From assembly GCF_001625365.1 (NCBI RefSeq), contig NZ_LJJF01000001.1, positions 7,055,501 to 7,119,500 of the forward strand: a DNA stretch of 64,000 nucleotides, written 5' to 3'. A program made the position numbers and the translations under genes. This DNA comes from Streptomyces sp. MJM8645. Lineage in GTDB: Bacteria; Actinomycetota; Actinomycetes; Streptomycetales; Streptomycetaceae. Shown piece after piece: positions 25,104 to 33,021 of this stretch. Numbering within the stretch: the stretch's first letter is position 1; every line of letters begins with the position of its first letter. The notes beneath the pieces were generated by a model that was not told the DNA's origin, did not search any database, and worked only from the letters and a program-made list of their open reading frames with translations.

Positions 25104-26753
25104 GTGAGAACACGTCGCGCACCCGGGCGCACCTGGACGGCCGTGACCGCGATAGCCGCGGCCACGGCCGCACTGCTGTCGCAGCCTGCCACCGCCGAGG
25201 CCGCCACACCGCCGCCGACCGTCAAGGCGCATGTGCCGGTGGCGCCCTACCCGGCGGGCGTGGCGCTCACGCCGGACGGCGGCCACGCCTACGTGACCAG
25301 CCAGAGCAGCGGCACCGTGAGCGTGCTGGACACCACGAGCAACACGGTGGCCGCCACCTTCACCGCCGGCACCGGCTCCTACGCGGTCGCCCTGTCGCCC
25401 GACGGGCACCGGGCGTACCTGACCCACCACCTCGACGGCACCGTCAGCGTCGTGGACACCACGAGCAACACCGTGACGGCCACCGTCCCGGTCGGCGCCC
25501 AGCCGTGGGGCCTCGCGCTCTCCGCGGACGGCTCGCGCGCCTACGTCGGCAACGCCGGGGCCAACACGGTGAGCGTGCTGGACACCACCACCAACACGGT
25601 CACCGCCACCGTCCCGGTCGGCGCCGAGCCGCACGGGCTGGCCGTCTCGGCGGACGGCAAGCGGCTCTACGTCGCCGCCTCCGGTGCGAAGGCGGTGAAC
25701 GTGATCGACACCGCGAGCAGCACGGTGAGCGCCACCGTTCCCGTCGGCCACAGCGTCTTCGGCCTCGCGCTCAGCCCGGACGGCACCCGACTGTGGGCCG
25801 CCGACGCCGACGACGCCACCGCGAGCGTGGTCGACACCACCGGCAACACGCTCGTCGGCACCGTCGCCGTCGGCGCCGGCCCGTACGCCGTCTCGCTCGC
25901 CCCGGACGGCAGCGCGGCGTACGTCTCCAACTACGCCGACAACACGGTCAGCGTGGTGGACACCGCCAGCCGGACGGTCACCGCGACCGTCCCGGTCGGC
26001 GCGAGCCCGTACAGCCTGGCGATCACCGGCGACGGCCGGCGCGGCTACCTCACCGACTTCACCGGCGGCGCCGTCGACGTGCTCGACTTCCCGCTGCCCG
26101 TCCCGGCCGTCACCGGGATCAGCCCGTCCGGCGGCTCGGGGGTCGGCGGCACGACGGTGACCGTCACCGGCACCGACCTGAACGGCGCCACCGCCGTGAC
26201 CTTCGGCGCGGCGGGCGCCGCCACCGCCTTCAACTGCACCAAGACCAGCTGCACCGCCACCGCCCCCGCCACCACGGTGACCGGGCCGGTGGACGTCCGG
26301 GTCACCGCGCCCGGCGGCACCAGCGCCGCCGTCGCCGCCGACCGCTTCAGCTACACGGCCCCCAGCGCCCACCTCGGCGTCGCCCTGACCGCCACGCCGG
26401 TGTCCAACCTGCTGAGCGGCCGGGTCGACTACACCGTCACGCTGACCGGCCAGGGCCCCGACACGCTGACCTCGGGCACCGTCTCCGCCGACCTCCCGGC
26501 CGGCCTCGCGGCGACCTCCAGCGACTGCACCATCGCGGGCACCAAGCTCACCTGCAAGCTCACCGGGCCGCTCGCCAAGGGGGCGAGCACCACCCGGCAC
26601 TTCTCGATCTCGGTCGGCCTGCTCAGCCTGATCCGCAGCTTCGACGTCACGGTGGCCCGCACCGCCGGCGTGCCCGCCGACCCGACCCCGGCCACCAGCC
26701 GGGACACCCGCAGCTGCACCGCCGTCCTCGGACTGCTGATCACCTGCCACTGA
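25104..26753 (+). CDS. Secreted YVTN beta-propeller/IPT protein
   Basis: This 549-residue exported protein has a signal peptide (about 1-35, ending AEAA). Seven repeats of about 42 residues follow (core PDG-x3-AYV-x-N/S-x3-NTVSVLDT), typical of YVTN propellers. An IPT/TIG fold follows (about 340-420; GISPSGGSGVGGTTVTV), and the C-terminal 130 residues form a DUF11-like beta domain with two Cys pairs. GTG 25104 is chosen because GGAGAG (25093-25098) lies five bases ahead; ATG 25089 is alternative. It is likely a cell-surface or secreted binding protein. The repeats are nearly identical at DNA level. Confidence 0.88.
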   Translation: MRTRRAPGRTWTAVTAIAAATAALLSQPATAEAATPPPTVKAHVPVAPYPAGVALTPDGGHAYVTSQSSGTVSVLDTTSNTVAATFTAGTGSYAVALSPDGHRAYLTHHLDGTVSVVDTTSNTVTATVPVGAQPWGLALSADGSRAYVGNAGANTVSVLDTTTNTVTATVPVGAEPHGLAVSADGKRLYVAASGAKAVNVIDTASSTVSATVPVGHSVFGLALSPDGTRLWAADADDATASVVDTTGNTLVGTVAVGAGPYAVSLAPDGSAAYVSNYADNTVSVVDTASRTVTATVPVGASPYSLAITGDGRRGYLTDFTGGAVDVLDFPLPVPAVTGISPSGGSGVGGTTVTVTGTDLNGATAVTFGAAGAATAFNCTKTSCTATAPATTVTGPVDVRVTAPGGTSAAVAADRFSYTAPSAHLGVALTATPVSNLLSGRVDYTVTLTGQGPDTLTSGTVSADLPAGLAATSSDCTIAGTKLTCKLTGPLAKGASTTRHFSISVGLLSLIRSFDVTVARTAGVPADPTPATSRDTRSCTAVLGLLITCH

Positions 26754-26769
26754 CCCTCCCCGATCACCG

Positions 26770-26799
26770 AAGGCCCCGCCGGCGTCACGGCGGGGCCTT
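26770..26799 (+). terminator. Terminator after the YVTN gene
   Basis: AAGGCCCCGCCG (26770-26781) pairs perfectly with CGGCGGGGCCTT (26788-26799) across a six-base loop, 17 bp after the stop. Confidence 0.85.
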
Positions 26800-26871
26800 C
26801 GTCGTCGCCGTCGCCGCAGGCGCCGGATGCCCGGACGAAACGCATCAAGGAAACGCCTGAACGAAACATCT

Positions 26872-26902
26872 GGACTAAACGTCCGGTCTGGACGTACAGT
26901 CC
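26872..26902 (+). promoter_or_regulatory. Twin GGAC-N5-GTCC operators over a leaderless start
   Basis: Two palindromes GGAC-N5-GTCC lie at 26872-26884 and 26890-26902, centres 18 bp apart and both preceded by CT. The second overlaps a -10-like TACAGT (26895-26900) that is 6 bp from the ATG at 26907. No ribosome site precedes that ATG, which fits a leaderless transcript. The YheO-type regulator encoded there is the obvious candidate to bind these sites. Confidence 0.6.
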
Positions 26903-26906
26903 GAAC

Positions 26907-27587
26907 ATGACCACCGAAACCCCCGACCCACGCGTCCGGACCTGGACACCGGTCTGCCGCGCCGTGGCCCTGCTGCTCGGGCCGTACGCCGAGGTGGTGC
27001 TGCACGACGCCACCGCCGACCGGGTGCTGGCCATCTGGAACCCGATGACCCTCCGCACCCCCGGCGACCCGTCGCTGCTCGGCGAACTGGACACCCTCGA
27101 CCCGTCCGCCCCCGACGTCTACGGGCCCTACGAGAAGCTGCTGCCCGACGGGCGCCGGCTCTCCTCCGTCAGCGCCGTGCTGCGCGACGATGCCGGACGG
27201 CCCTCGGCGGTGCTCTGCGTCAACCTCGACCGGGGCCCGTTGGAGCACGCCGCCGCCCTGCTGGCGGGTTTCGCCGCGCCCACCGCGCCCCGCCCCGAAC
27301 CGCTCTTCGAACGCGACTGGACGGAGCGGATGAACGACGTGATCGGCGGCTACGTCCGCGCGCACGGCCGCCCGCTCGAACGCTTCGGCCGCGAGGACCG
27401 GCTCGCCGTCCTGCGCGAACTCGACCAGGCCGGGGTGTTCGCCGTCCGCCGCGCCGTCCCGGCCGTCGCCACCGCACTGCGGGTCTCCCGTTCGACCGCC
27501 TACACCCTGCTCGCCGAGCTCAAGCAGGCCCCCGAGCCCCGGCACCCCGACACAGACGCCGACGCCGGCGCCGACGAGAGCGAGTGA
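26907..27587 (+). CDS. YheO/DauR-type transcriptional regulator
   Basis: This 226-residue regulator has an N-terminal PAS-like YheO domain (about 1-120; VVLHDATADRVLAIWNP and RRLSSVSAVLRDDAGRPSA). A C-terminal HTH follows (about 150-205; RRAVPAVATALRVSRSTAYTLLAEL). Relatives such as DauR control amino acid catabolism. It is 7 bp from an aminotransferase gene on the same strand, so the pair likely forms one transcript with two palindromic sites over its promoter. Confidence 0.82.
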   Translation: MTTETPDPRVRTWTPVCRAVALLLGPYAEVVLHDATADRVLAIWNPMTLRTPGDPSLLGELDTLDPSAPDVYGPYEKLLPDGRRLSSVSAVLRDDAGRPSAVLCVNLDRGPLEHAAALLAGFAAPTAPRPEPLFERDWTERMNDVIGGYVRAHGRPLERFGREDRLAVLRELDQAGVFAVRRAVPAVATALRVSRSTAYTLLAELKQAPEPRHPDTDADAGADESE

Positions 27588-27594
27588 CAGAGAG

Positions 27595-28725
27595 ATGACC
27601 AGGCTCCCCGACTTCAGGCTCGAAACCTACTTCTCGCGCTGGGAGTTCAGCGCCCGCCACCACCTCGCCGCCTCCGACGCCCAGACCATGACGATGGCCG
27701 AACTCCTCGCCCTGGCCGGCCCCGAGGACCGCCGGGCCTGGGACGGCCTCGCCCTCGGCTACACCGAGACCTACGGCGATCCGGAGCTGCGCCGCGCCAT
27801 CGCCGGGATGTACCAGGAGGTCGACGCCGACGACGTGCTCTGCTTCGGCGGCGCGCAGGAGGGGCTCAACCTCGCCATGCAGGTGCTCCTCGACCGGGGC
27901 GACCACGCCGTGGTGGTGACCCCCAACTACCAGTCCGCCGAGACCATCCCGCTCTCGCTCTGCGAGGTCACCGGCGTCGCCCTGGACGAGAAGGACGACT
28001 GGGCGCTCGACCTCGACGCGGTCACGGCCGCGCTGCGCCCGAACACCCGGGTGCTGTCGGTGAACTTCCCGCACAACCCGACCGGCAAGGTCATCGACGC
28101 GGCCGACTTCACGCGTCTGGTGGAGCTGTGCGACGAGCGCGGCATCCGGCTCTTCTCCGACGAGGTCTACCGCGGTCTGGAGCGCGACCCGGCCCGTGCG
28201 CTGCCGCAGGCCGCCGACCTCTCCACGCGCGCCCTCTCGCTCAACGTCACCTCGAAGTCGCTCGGCCTGCCCGGCCTGCGGATCGGCTGGATCGCCTGCC
28301 GCGACCGGGAGTTGCGCTCCCGGCTGGAGCGGGCCAAGCACTACACCACGATCTGCAACTCGGCGCCGAGCGAGGTGCTGGCCCGGATCGCGATCAACGC
28401 CCGTGAGCAGATCCTGGCGCGCAACCGCGCGATCATCGCGGAGAACCTGCCGCGGTTCGACGCGTTCTTCGCCGAGTTCGGCGACCTCTTCGAGTGGCGT
28501 GCCCCGGACGGCGGCTGCGTCGCCTACCCGCGCTACCTCGGGGCGGACGGGGTCGAGGACTTCTGTACCGCGCTGGTCGAGCAGGCGGGCGTCCTGCTGC
28601 TGCCCGCGAGCATGTTCCACTCCGACCTGACGCCCGCCCCCGTCGACCGCTTCCGGATCGGCCTGGGGCGCCGCGATCCGGGCCCCGCCCTGGCGGCCTT
28701 CGGCGACTGGCTCCGCGGGCGCTGA
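27595..28725 (+). CDS. PLP-dependent class I/II aminotransferase
   Basis: This 376-residue fold-type I enzyme shows the PLP-lysine block NVTSKSLGLPGLRIGW, the Asn/Pro/Tyr region NFPHNPTGKVID and the Asp of FSDEVYRG. The C-terminal Arg region FRIGLGRRD follows. It transfers an amino group from an amino acid to a 2-oxo acid; the substrate is not predictable, though the neighbouring YheO-type regulator hints at amino acid use. ATG 27595 follows AGAGAG. Confidence 0.9.
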   Translation: MTRLPDFRLETYFSRWEFSARHHLAASDAQTMTMAELLALAGPEDRRAWDGLALGYTETYGDPELRRAIAGMYQEVDADDVLCFGGAQEGLNLAMQVLLDRGDHAVVVTPNYQSAETIPLSLCEVTGVALDEKDDWALDLDAVTAALRPNTRVLSVNFPHNPTGKVIDAADFTRLVELCDERGIRLFSDEVYRGLERDPARALPQAADLSTRALSLNVTSKSLGLPGLRIGWIACRDRELRSRLERAKHYTTICNSAPSEVLARIAINAREQILARNRAIIAENLPRFDAFFAEFGDLFEWRAPDGGCVAYPRYLGADGVEDFCTALVEQAGVLLLPASMFHSDLTPAPVDRFRIGLGRRDPGPALAAFGDWLRGR

Positions 28726-28756
28726 CCGCCGGGTGCTGCTGGAAAGGAATGCGGTT

Positions 28757-28796
28757 CGGGCCCGTTCGGAAGGCGACTGCCTCCCGAACGGGCCCG
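28757..28796. terminator. Bidirectional terminator between convergent genes
   Basis: CGGGCCCGTTCGG (28757-28769) and CCGAACGGGCCCG (28784-28796) are perfect inverted arms with a shorter AGGC/GCCT pair inside the loop. It serves the aminotransferase and the convergent nagB gene. Confidence 0.8.
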
Positions 28797-28802
28797 CCGA
28801 CC

Positions 28803-29585
28803 TCAGAGCTTCTGCCAGGCCGGCTTGGCGGCGTAGGTGTCGCGGAAGTAGTCGGCGAGCTTGAGGCCGGAGGCGGCGGCCTCGTCGACCACCACGGTGG
28901 CGTGCGGGTGGAGCTGCAGCGCCGAGGCGGGGACGGCGGCGGACAGCGGCCCCTCGACGGAGAGGGCGACGGCCTCGGCCTTGGCCTCGCCGGTGGCGAG
29001 CAGGACGAGGTGGCGCGCCTCCAGGATGGTCCCGATGCCCTGGGTGATGACGTGGTGCGGGACCTCGTCGAGGCTGTCGAAGAACCGGGCGTTGTCCTCG
29101 CGGGTCTGCCGGGTGAGCGTCTTGATCCGGGTCCGGGAGGCCAGCGAGGAGCAGGGCTCGTTGAAGCCGATGTGGCCGTCGGTGCCGATGCCGAGCAGCT
29201 GGAGGTCCACGCCGCCGGCCGCGGCCAGCGCGCGGTCGTAGGCGGCGGCCGCCGCGGCGATGTCCGTCGCGTTGCCGTCCGGGCCGAGGAAGGAGTCCTC
29301 GGTCAGGCCCAGCGGCTCGACGACCTCGCGCAGCACCACCGAGCGGTAGGACTCGGGGTGGCCGGCGGGCAGGCCGACGTACTCGTCGAGCTGGCAGATG
29401 CGCGCCCGGGAGGCGTCGAGCCGGCCGTCGCGGACCCGCTCGGCGAGGGCCTGGTAGATCGGCAGCGGCGTCGAGCCGGTCGCCACGCCGAGCAGGGCCT
29501 CGGGCTTGCCGGTCAGCAGATCGGTGATCGCCGCGGCGATGAGTTCGCCGGCCGCTGAGGCGTCAGGGACGATCACGATTTCCAT
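28803..29585 (-). CDS. nagB: Glucosamine-6-phosphate deaminase
   Basis: This 260-residue enzyme converts glucosamine-6-phosphate to fructose-6-phosphate and ammonia. Phosphate-loop LGVATGSTP, the active Asp in CQLDEYVGLP, and GIGTDGHIGFNEP with its catalytic His are all present. ATG 29583-29585 is chosen. Two dre boxes sit just upstream, so DasR likely represses it when GlcNAc is low. A DasR-type site also precedes the chitinase later in the window, linking the two in chitin use. Confidence 0.95.
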   Translation of the reverse strand: MEIVIVPDASAAGELIAAAITDLLTGKPEALLGVATGSTPLPIYQALAERVRDGRLDASRARICQLDEYVGLPAGHPESYRSVVLREVVEPLGLTEDSFLGPDGNATDIAAAAAAYDRALAAAGGVDLQLLGIGTDGHIGFNEPCSSLASRTRIKTLTRQTREDNARFFDSLDEVPHHVITQGIGTILEARHLVLLATGEAKAEAVALSVEGPLSAAVPASALQLHPHATVVVDEAAASGLKLADYFRDTYAAKPAWQKL

Positions 29586-29613
29586 ACTGGTCCACCGTTC
29601 TGAGCCGGGTGCT

Positions 29614-29640
29614 TGGTCTAGACCCTTGAGGTCTAGACCA
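29614..29640 (-). promoter_or_regulatory. Tandem dre (DasR) boxes upstream of nagB
   Basis: TGGTCTAGACC (29614-29624) and GGTCTAGACCA (29630-29640) match the DasR consensus core TGGTCTAGACCA almost perfectly. They are 16 bp apart, one and a half helical turns, and lie 29 bp upstream of nagB. Confidence 0.9.
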
Positions 29641-29883
29641 GTTTGCCGTGAACGGGTGCTCCAGGTCCACTCGGGCCCTGGTCGGAGCCGCTCTGCCGGC
29701 CCCTGGACCGCCGGGAGCCGGCCTGCGGGGCTGCACATGCCGACGGGCCGGCCGCCGGGTGCGCTGGCGGCCGGCCCTGGAGCCGGGGCGCGGACGCCCC
29801 GGCGGTGGGGTGGGTCGGGTCGATCGAGGACCTCGGTGCTGGTGGAGCGGCGCAGTCCGTCAGGACGGGTCGGGAGCCGCCCG

Positions 29884-30291
29884 TCAGAACGGGTTGGTAC
29901 AGGTGGTGACCTGCTGGGCCGCCTCCAGCGCCGGGCCGGCGGTGGCGCAGATGATCCGCAGGTCGGTGGTGACGACGCGCGGGGTGACCGCCTTCGCGGA
30001 GCCCAGGCGCACGGTGGTCGCGGAGGCGACCGTCTCCCACGGGCTGCCCCAGGCCTTCTGGGTCCGCATCTCGACCTGAACCATCGTCAACTGGCGCGAG
30101 TCGGCGGAGACCTGGGCGACGCCGAAGAAGCCCTCGCCGTCGTGCTGGTGCGAGATGCAGGGCGTGTTGAGCACGGCGGCGCAGGCCACCGCTTCGTTCT
30201 CGGTCGTCGCCGGGGCCGCGATGGCCGGTCCGGCCGCCAGGCCTGCTATCCCTGCCACCATCATCGTCACAGCTGCGATCCGAGCGCGCAT
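29884..30291 (-). CDS. Small secreted protein of unknown function
   Basis: This 135-residue precursor has a clear signal peptide (1-25, cut after AIAA). The mature part carries four Cys (in VACAAVLNTPC, RIICAT and TTCTNPF), suggesting two disulfides. No known family is recognised. AAGGAGG precedes ATG 30289-30291. An ATCTCA-N5-TGAGAT inverted repeat (30320-30336) lies in its leader. Confidence 0.7.
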   Translation of the reverse strand: MRARIAAVTMMVAGIAGLAAGPAIAAPATTENEAVACAAVLNTPCISHQHDGEGFFGVAQVSADSRQLTMVQVEMRTQKAWGSPWETVASATTVRLGSAKAVTPRVVTTDLRIICATAGPALEAAQQVTTCTNPF

Positions 30292-30319
30292 GATATGAAC
30301 CTCCTTGGAAATTAAGGGA

Positions 30320-30393
30320 ATCTCACTCCTTGAGATGAGTCTTGCACAGAACGTGGTCATGTCGCGTGTGTGTTGCGTCACACTCAAGGTGAC
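30320..30393. promoter_or_regulatory. Two inverted repeats in a divergent promoter
   Basis: ATCTCA-CTCCT-TGAGAT (30320-30336) and GTCAC-N7-GTGAC (30377-30393) lie in the 280-bp gap between the small secreted protein and the divergent FHA protein. Either may bind a regulator, and the first could form a hairpin in the secreted-protein leader. Confidence 0.4.
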
Positions 30394-30573
30394 CATTCAA
30401 CTACGTGCTGCAACCGCCTGTCGGGCGGTCGACGGACCGCCAGGTGGGAGGCCTGCGGGCAACTCGGCGACGCCCGGGCCGGGTTGGCGGTGTCCCTTCA
30501 CTCGTCCGAGTGGCGAACTGCCGTCGGGGCGAATCGGGCCGTTAGCATCGACCCGAACCACGGAGGTGTCTGC

Positions 30574-31335
30574 GTGGACACGGTCATCGTGCAACTGCCC
30601 GACCGGGGGCCCGTGATGGCACCCGGCGAACCGCCCGGCCTGCTGCGGATGGGCCCCGGCGAGGCCGCGGTGTTCGGGCGCGGCGAGCCCGGCCGCCCGG
30701 CCCCCATCCCGCTGCCCGACCAGGGCGTCTCCCGGCGCGCGGGGGAGGTCACCGCCGCCGAGGACTACTGGCGGCTGTCCAACTTCAGCACCTCCGCCAC
30801 CTACGTGGTGGAGAACCTGGAGGGCGCGGGCGAGCACGTCAAGGTGGCGCCCGGCCGGCTCGGCGCGCCCGTCCCGTTCGAGTTCTCCCGGGTGCTGCTG
30901 CCCGCCCTCGGCGAACCCGCCTCGTTCAAGGTCTTCGCCCCGCAACACGCGTACCTGGAGGGTCGGCCAGGCGGCGTCGAGGGCGAACTCACCGTCAACC
31001 CGTTCGCCCTCGACCCGACCGCCAAGTACTTCCTGGTGCTGCTCGCGCTCTGCGAGCCCCGGCTGCGCTCGCCCTCCGCCGCCGTCGTCCCCGGCGTGAC
31101 GGACGTGCTGGCCCGGCTGCGCGCCCTGCCCTCCTGCCACGGGCTGACCCGCTCGGCGGTCAACTACCACATCGACTACCTGGTGTGGACGAAGCTGCGG
31201 CTGCGCGAGCCGTACGAGGACGGACCCGGAGGCGGCAAGCGCGAAGAACTCGCGGCCCTGGCACTGAAGTTCGACCTCGTCCGGGAGGAGCACCTGGCCC
31301 TGCTCCCGCCCCGGCGCCCGGTCGCCCGACCGTGA
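30574..31335 (+). CDS. FHA-domain protein paired with a Ser/Thr kinase
   Basis: This 253-residue protein has an N-terminal forkhead-associated region (about 17-100). FGRGEPG supplies the conserved Arg, VSRRAGEV the Ser/Arg and WRLSNFSTSATYVV the Asn that bind phospho-threonine. The C-terminal half is alpha-helical and winged-helix-like (AKYFLVLLALCEPRLRS and AVNYHIDYLVWTKLRLRE). GTG 30574 follows GGAGG. Its stop overlaps the start of the kinase-transglycosylase gene, so the two proteins are made together. I infer it reads or docks the kinase's phosphorylated form, possibly also binding DNA. Confidence 0.8.
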   Translation: MDTVIVQLPDRGPVMAPGEPPGLLRMGPGEAAVFGRGEPGRPAPIPLPDQGVSRRAGEVTAAEDYWRLSNFSTSATYVVENLEGAGEHVKVAPGRLGAPVPFEFSRVLLPALGEPASFKVFAPQHAYLEGRPGGVEGELTVNPFALDPTAKYFLVLLALCEPRLRSPSAAVVPGVTDVLARLRALPSCHGLTRSAVNYHIDYLVWTKLRLREPYEDGPGGGKREELAALALKFDLVREEHLALLPPRRPVARP

Positions 31336-32930
31336 GGCCCGCCGGCCAGCCGCCCGTCGAGCCGGTACCCGTCGAGCCGGCGTCCGAGCAGCGGGTGCCG
31401 GAGAAGGACCAGCCCCTGCCGGAGCGGCAGTTCGAGGTGCCGGCCGGCTACCGGCTCGCGGGCTACCGCACCGGCGCCTACCTCGGGGCCGGCGCCTGGG
31501 GCAGCGTGTACGCGGCCGAAGGCCCCGACGGCACCCCGGCCGCCGTCAAACTGCTCAGCCCCGCCCGGCTCAGCCCCGGCCAGCGCCGGACCATGACGGA
31601 GGTCGCCCGCAGCGAGATGCGCTTCAGCCGCCGCGCGGACCACCCCCACCTGATCCGCACCCTCGCCGTGACGGTCGTCGACGACCCGGCCCACCCCGGC
31701 CTGGACGGCGCCGTCGCCCTGGTGATGGAACGCGCCGCCCGCAGCCTCCAGGACGTCCTCGCCGCCGCCCGCCCCGGCGCCCCGGTGCCCGGTGCCGAAC
31801 GCGTCCTCACCGAGGTCTGCGCCGGGCTCACCCACATGCACCGGGGCGGCTGGGTGCACGGGGATCTCAAACCGGCCAACATCCTGCTGATGCCCGACGG
31901 CACCGCCAAGATCGCGGACTTCGGCCTCACCGCCGAACTGGAGGGCACCCACGCCTACGCGCCGCCGCTCGGCTCGCCCGACCACGTCCCGCCCGAGTGG
32001 TGGTCCGAGCGCACCGGCGCGCGCGGCGTCGCGGTGCGCCCCAGTGCCGACATCTGGGCCTTCGGGGTGATCGCCCACCAGGTGCTCACCGGCGGCCTGC
32101 ACCCGTTCCTCGGCGCCACCGCCCGGGCCCGCTCGCTGGCCGCCCAGGCGTACGCGCGCGGCGCGGCGCCGCTGCGGCTGGACGAGGCGCTGCCCGGGCC
32201 CTGGCGGGCCGTGGTCACCGCCTGCCTGGCCCCAGGGCGGGAGGAGCGGGCCCGCACCGACCTCGCCGCGCTGGTCGCCCGGGCCGTCGCGCGTCCGGCC
32301 TGCCGCCGCGGCGCCGCCCTGCGGGCCGCCACCGGCCTGCTGGCCTGCGCCGCCACCGTCCTCGTCCTGACCGGGGCCCCCGAGCCGGAGGCTGCGGAGC
32401 AAGGCGCCGCGGTACCCGCCGCCGGACCCGCCGCGGGGTCGGCCGCCCACCCGGCCGCGCCCCCGCTGCCCGGCGCGATCCCGGCCGGCTCCGACGTCCC
32501 GGTGGCCTACCGCGGCATGATCGAGGACGCCGCCCGGCGCTGCCCCGAGCCCGAGATCACCCCGGTGCTGCTGGCCGCGATGCTCAAGGCCGAGAGCGGC
32601 TTCGACCCGAACGCGGCCCGCCCCGAGACCGGCGAGTACGGCATCGCCATGTGGACGCCCGCCGTCTTCGACGCCTGGGCGAAGGCCGCGGCCCACGACG
32701 GCCCCAAGTCCTACCTGGAACCGGGCGACGCGATCGCCGCGATGGGCAACTACGTCTGCTGGCTGGACCAGCAGCTCAAGCACCGGGGCTTCACCCGCGA
32801 CCTGCCGGCCCTGGTCACCGCCGCCTACCGGACCAGCGACAAGACGGTGGCGGCCGCCGAAGGTGTCCCGGAGCGGGTCCGCCCGCACGTCGACAAGGTG
32901 CTCCGGTATCTCGCCGACTACGGCGGGTGA
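31332..32930 (+). CDS. Ser/Thr protein kinase fused to a lytic transglycosylase domain
   Basis: This 532-residue protein has a cytoplasmic Hanks-type kinase (about 41-320). Its glycine loop is LGAGAWGSVY, catalytic Lys73 lies in AVKLL, HGDLKPAN has catalytic Asp178, DFG is at 196-198 and a PPEWW block follows. One transmembrane helix (about 329-347) and an Ala/Pro linker (350-390) follow. The extracellular SLT-type domain (395-525) has the catalytic Glu421 in AESGFDP. The GTG at 31332 overlaps the FHA stop (GTGA). A kinase that carries its own peptidoglycan-cleaving or -sensing ectodomain is unusual; most such kinases use PASTA repeats. It may sense wall fragments or localise the kinase. Confidence 0.85.
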   Translation: MRPAGQPPVEPVPVEPASEQRVPEKDQPLPERQFEVPAGYRLAGYRTGAYLGAGAWGSVYAAEGPDGTPAAVKLLSPARLSPGQRRTMTEVARSEMRFSRRADHPHLIRTLAVTVVDDPAHPGLDGAVALVMERAARSLQDVLAAARPGAPVPGAERVLTEVCAGLTHMHRGGWVHGDLKPANILLMPDGTAKIADFGLTAELEGTHAYAPPLGSPDHVPPEWWSERTGARGVAVRPSADIWAFGVIAHQVLTGGLHPFLGATARARSLAAQAYARGAAPLRLDEALPGPWRAVVTACLAPGREERARTDLAALVARAVARPACRRGAALRAATGLLACAATVLVLTGAPEPEAAEQGAAVPAAGPAAGSAAHPAAPPLPGAIPAGSDVPVAYRGMIEDAARRCPEPEITPVLLAAMLKAESGFDPNAARPETGEYGIAMWTPAVFDAWAKAAAHDGPKSYLEPGDAIAAMGNYVCWLDQQLKHRGFTRDLPALVTAAYRTSDKTVAAAEGVPERVRPHVDKVLRYLADYGG

Positions 32931-33021
32931 GCGGGCAAAACGGGATGAGTTGTACCACATCCCTACGTATCCCGGCGCGGTCAGCCGGGTGGGCGGCCCC
33001 CGGTCTGGGATGCTCGGCGGC

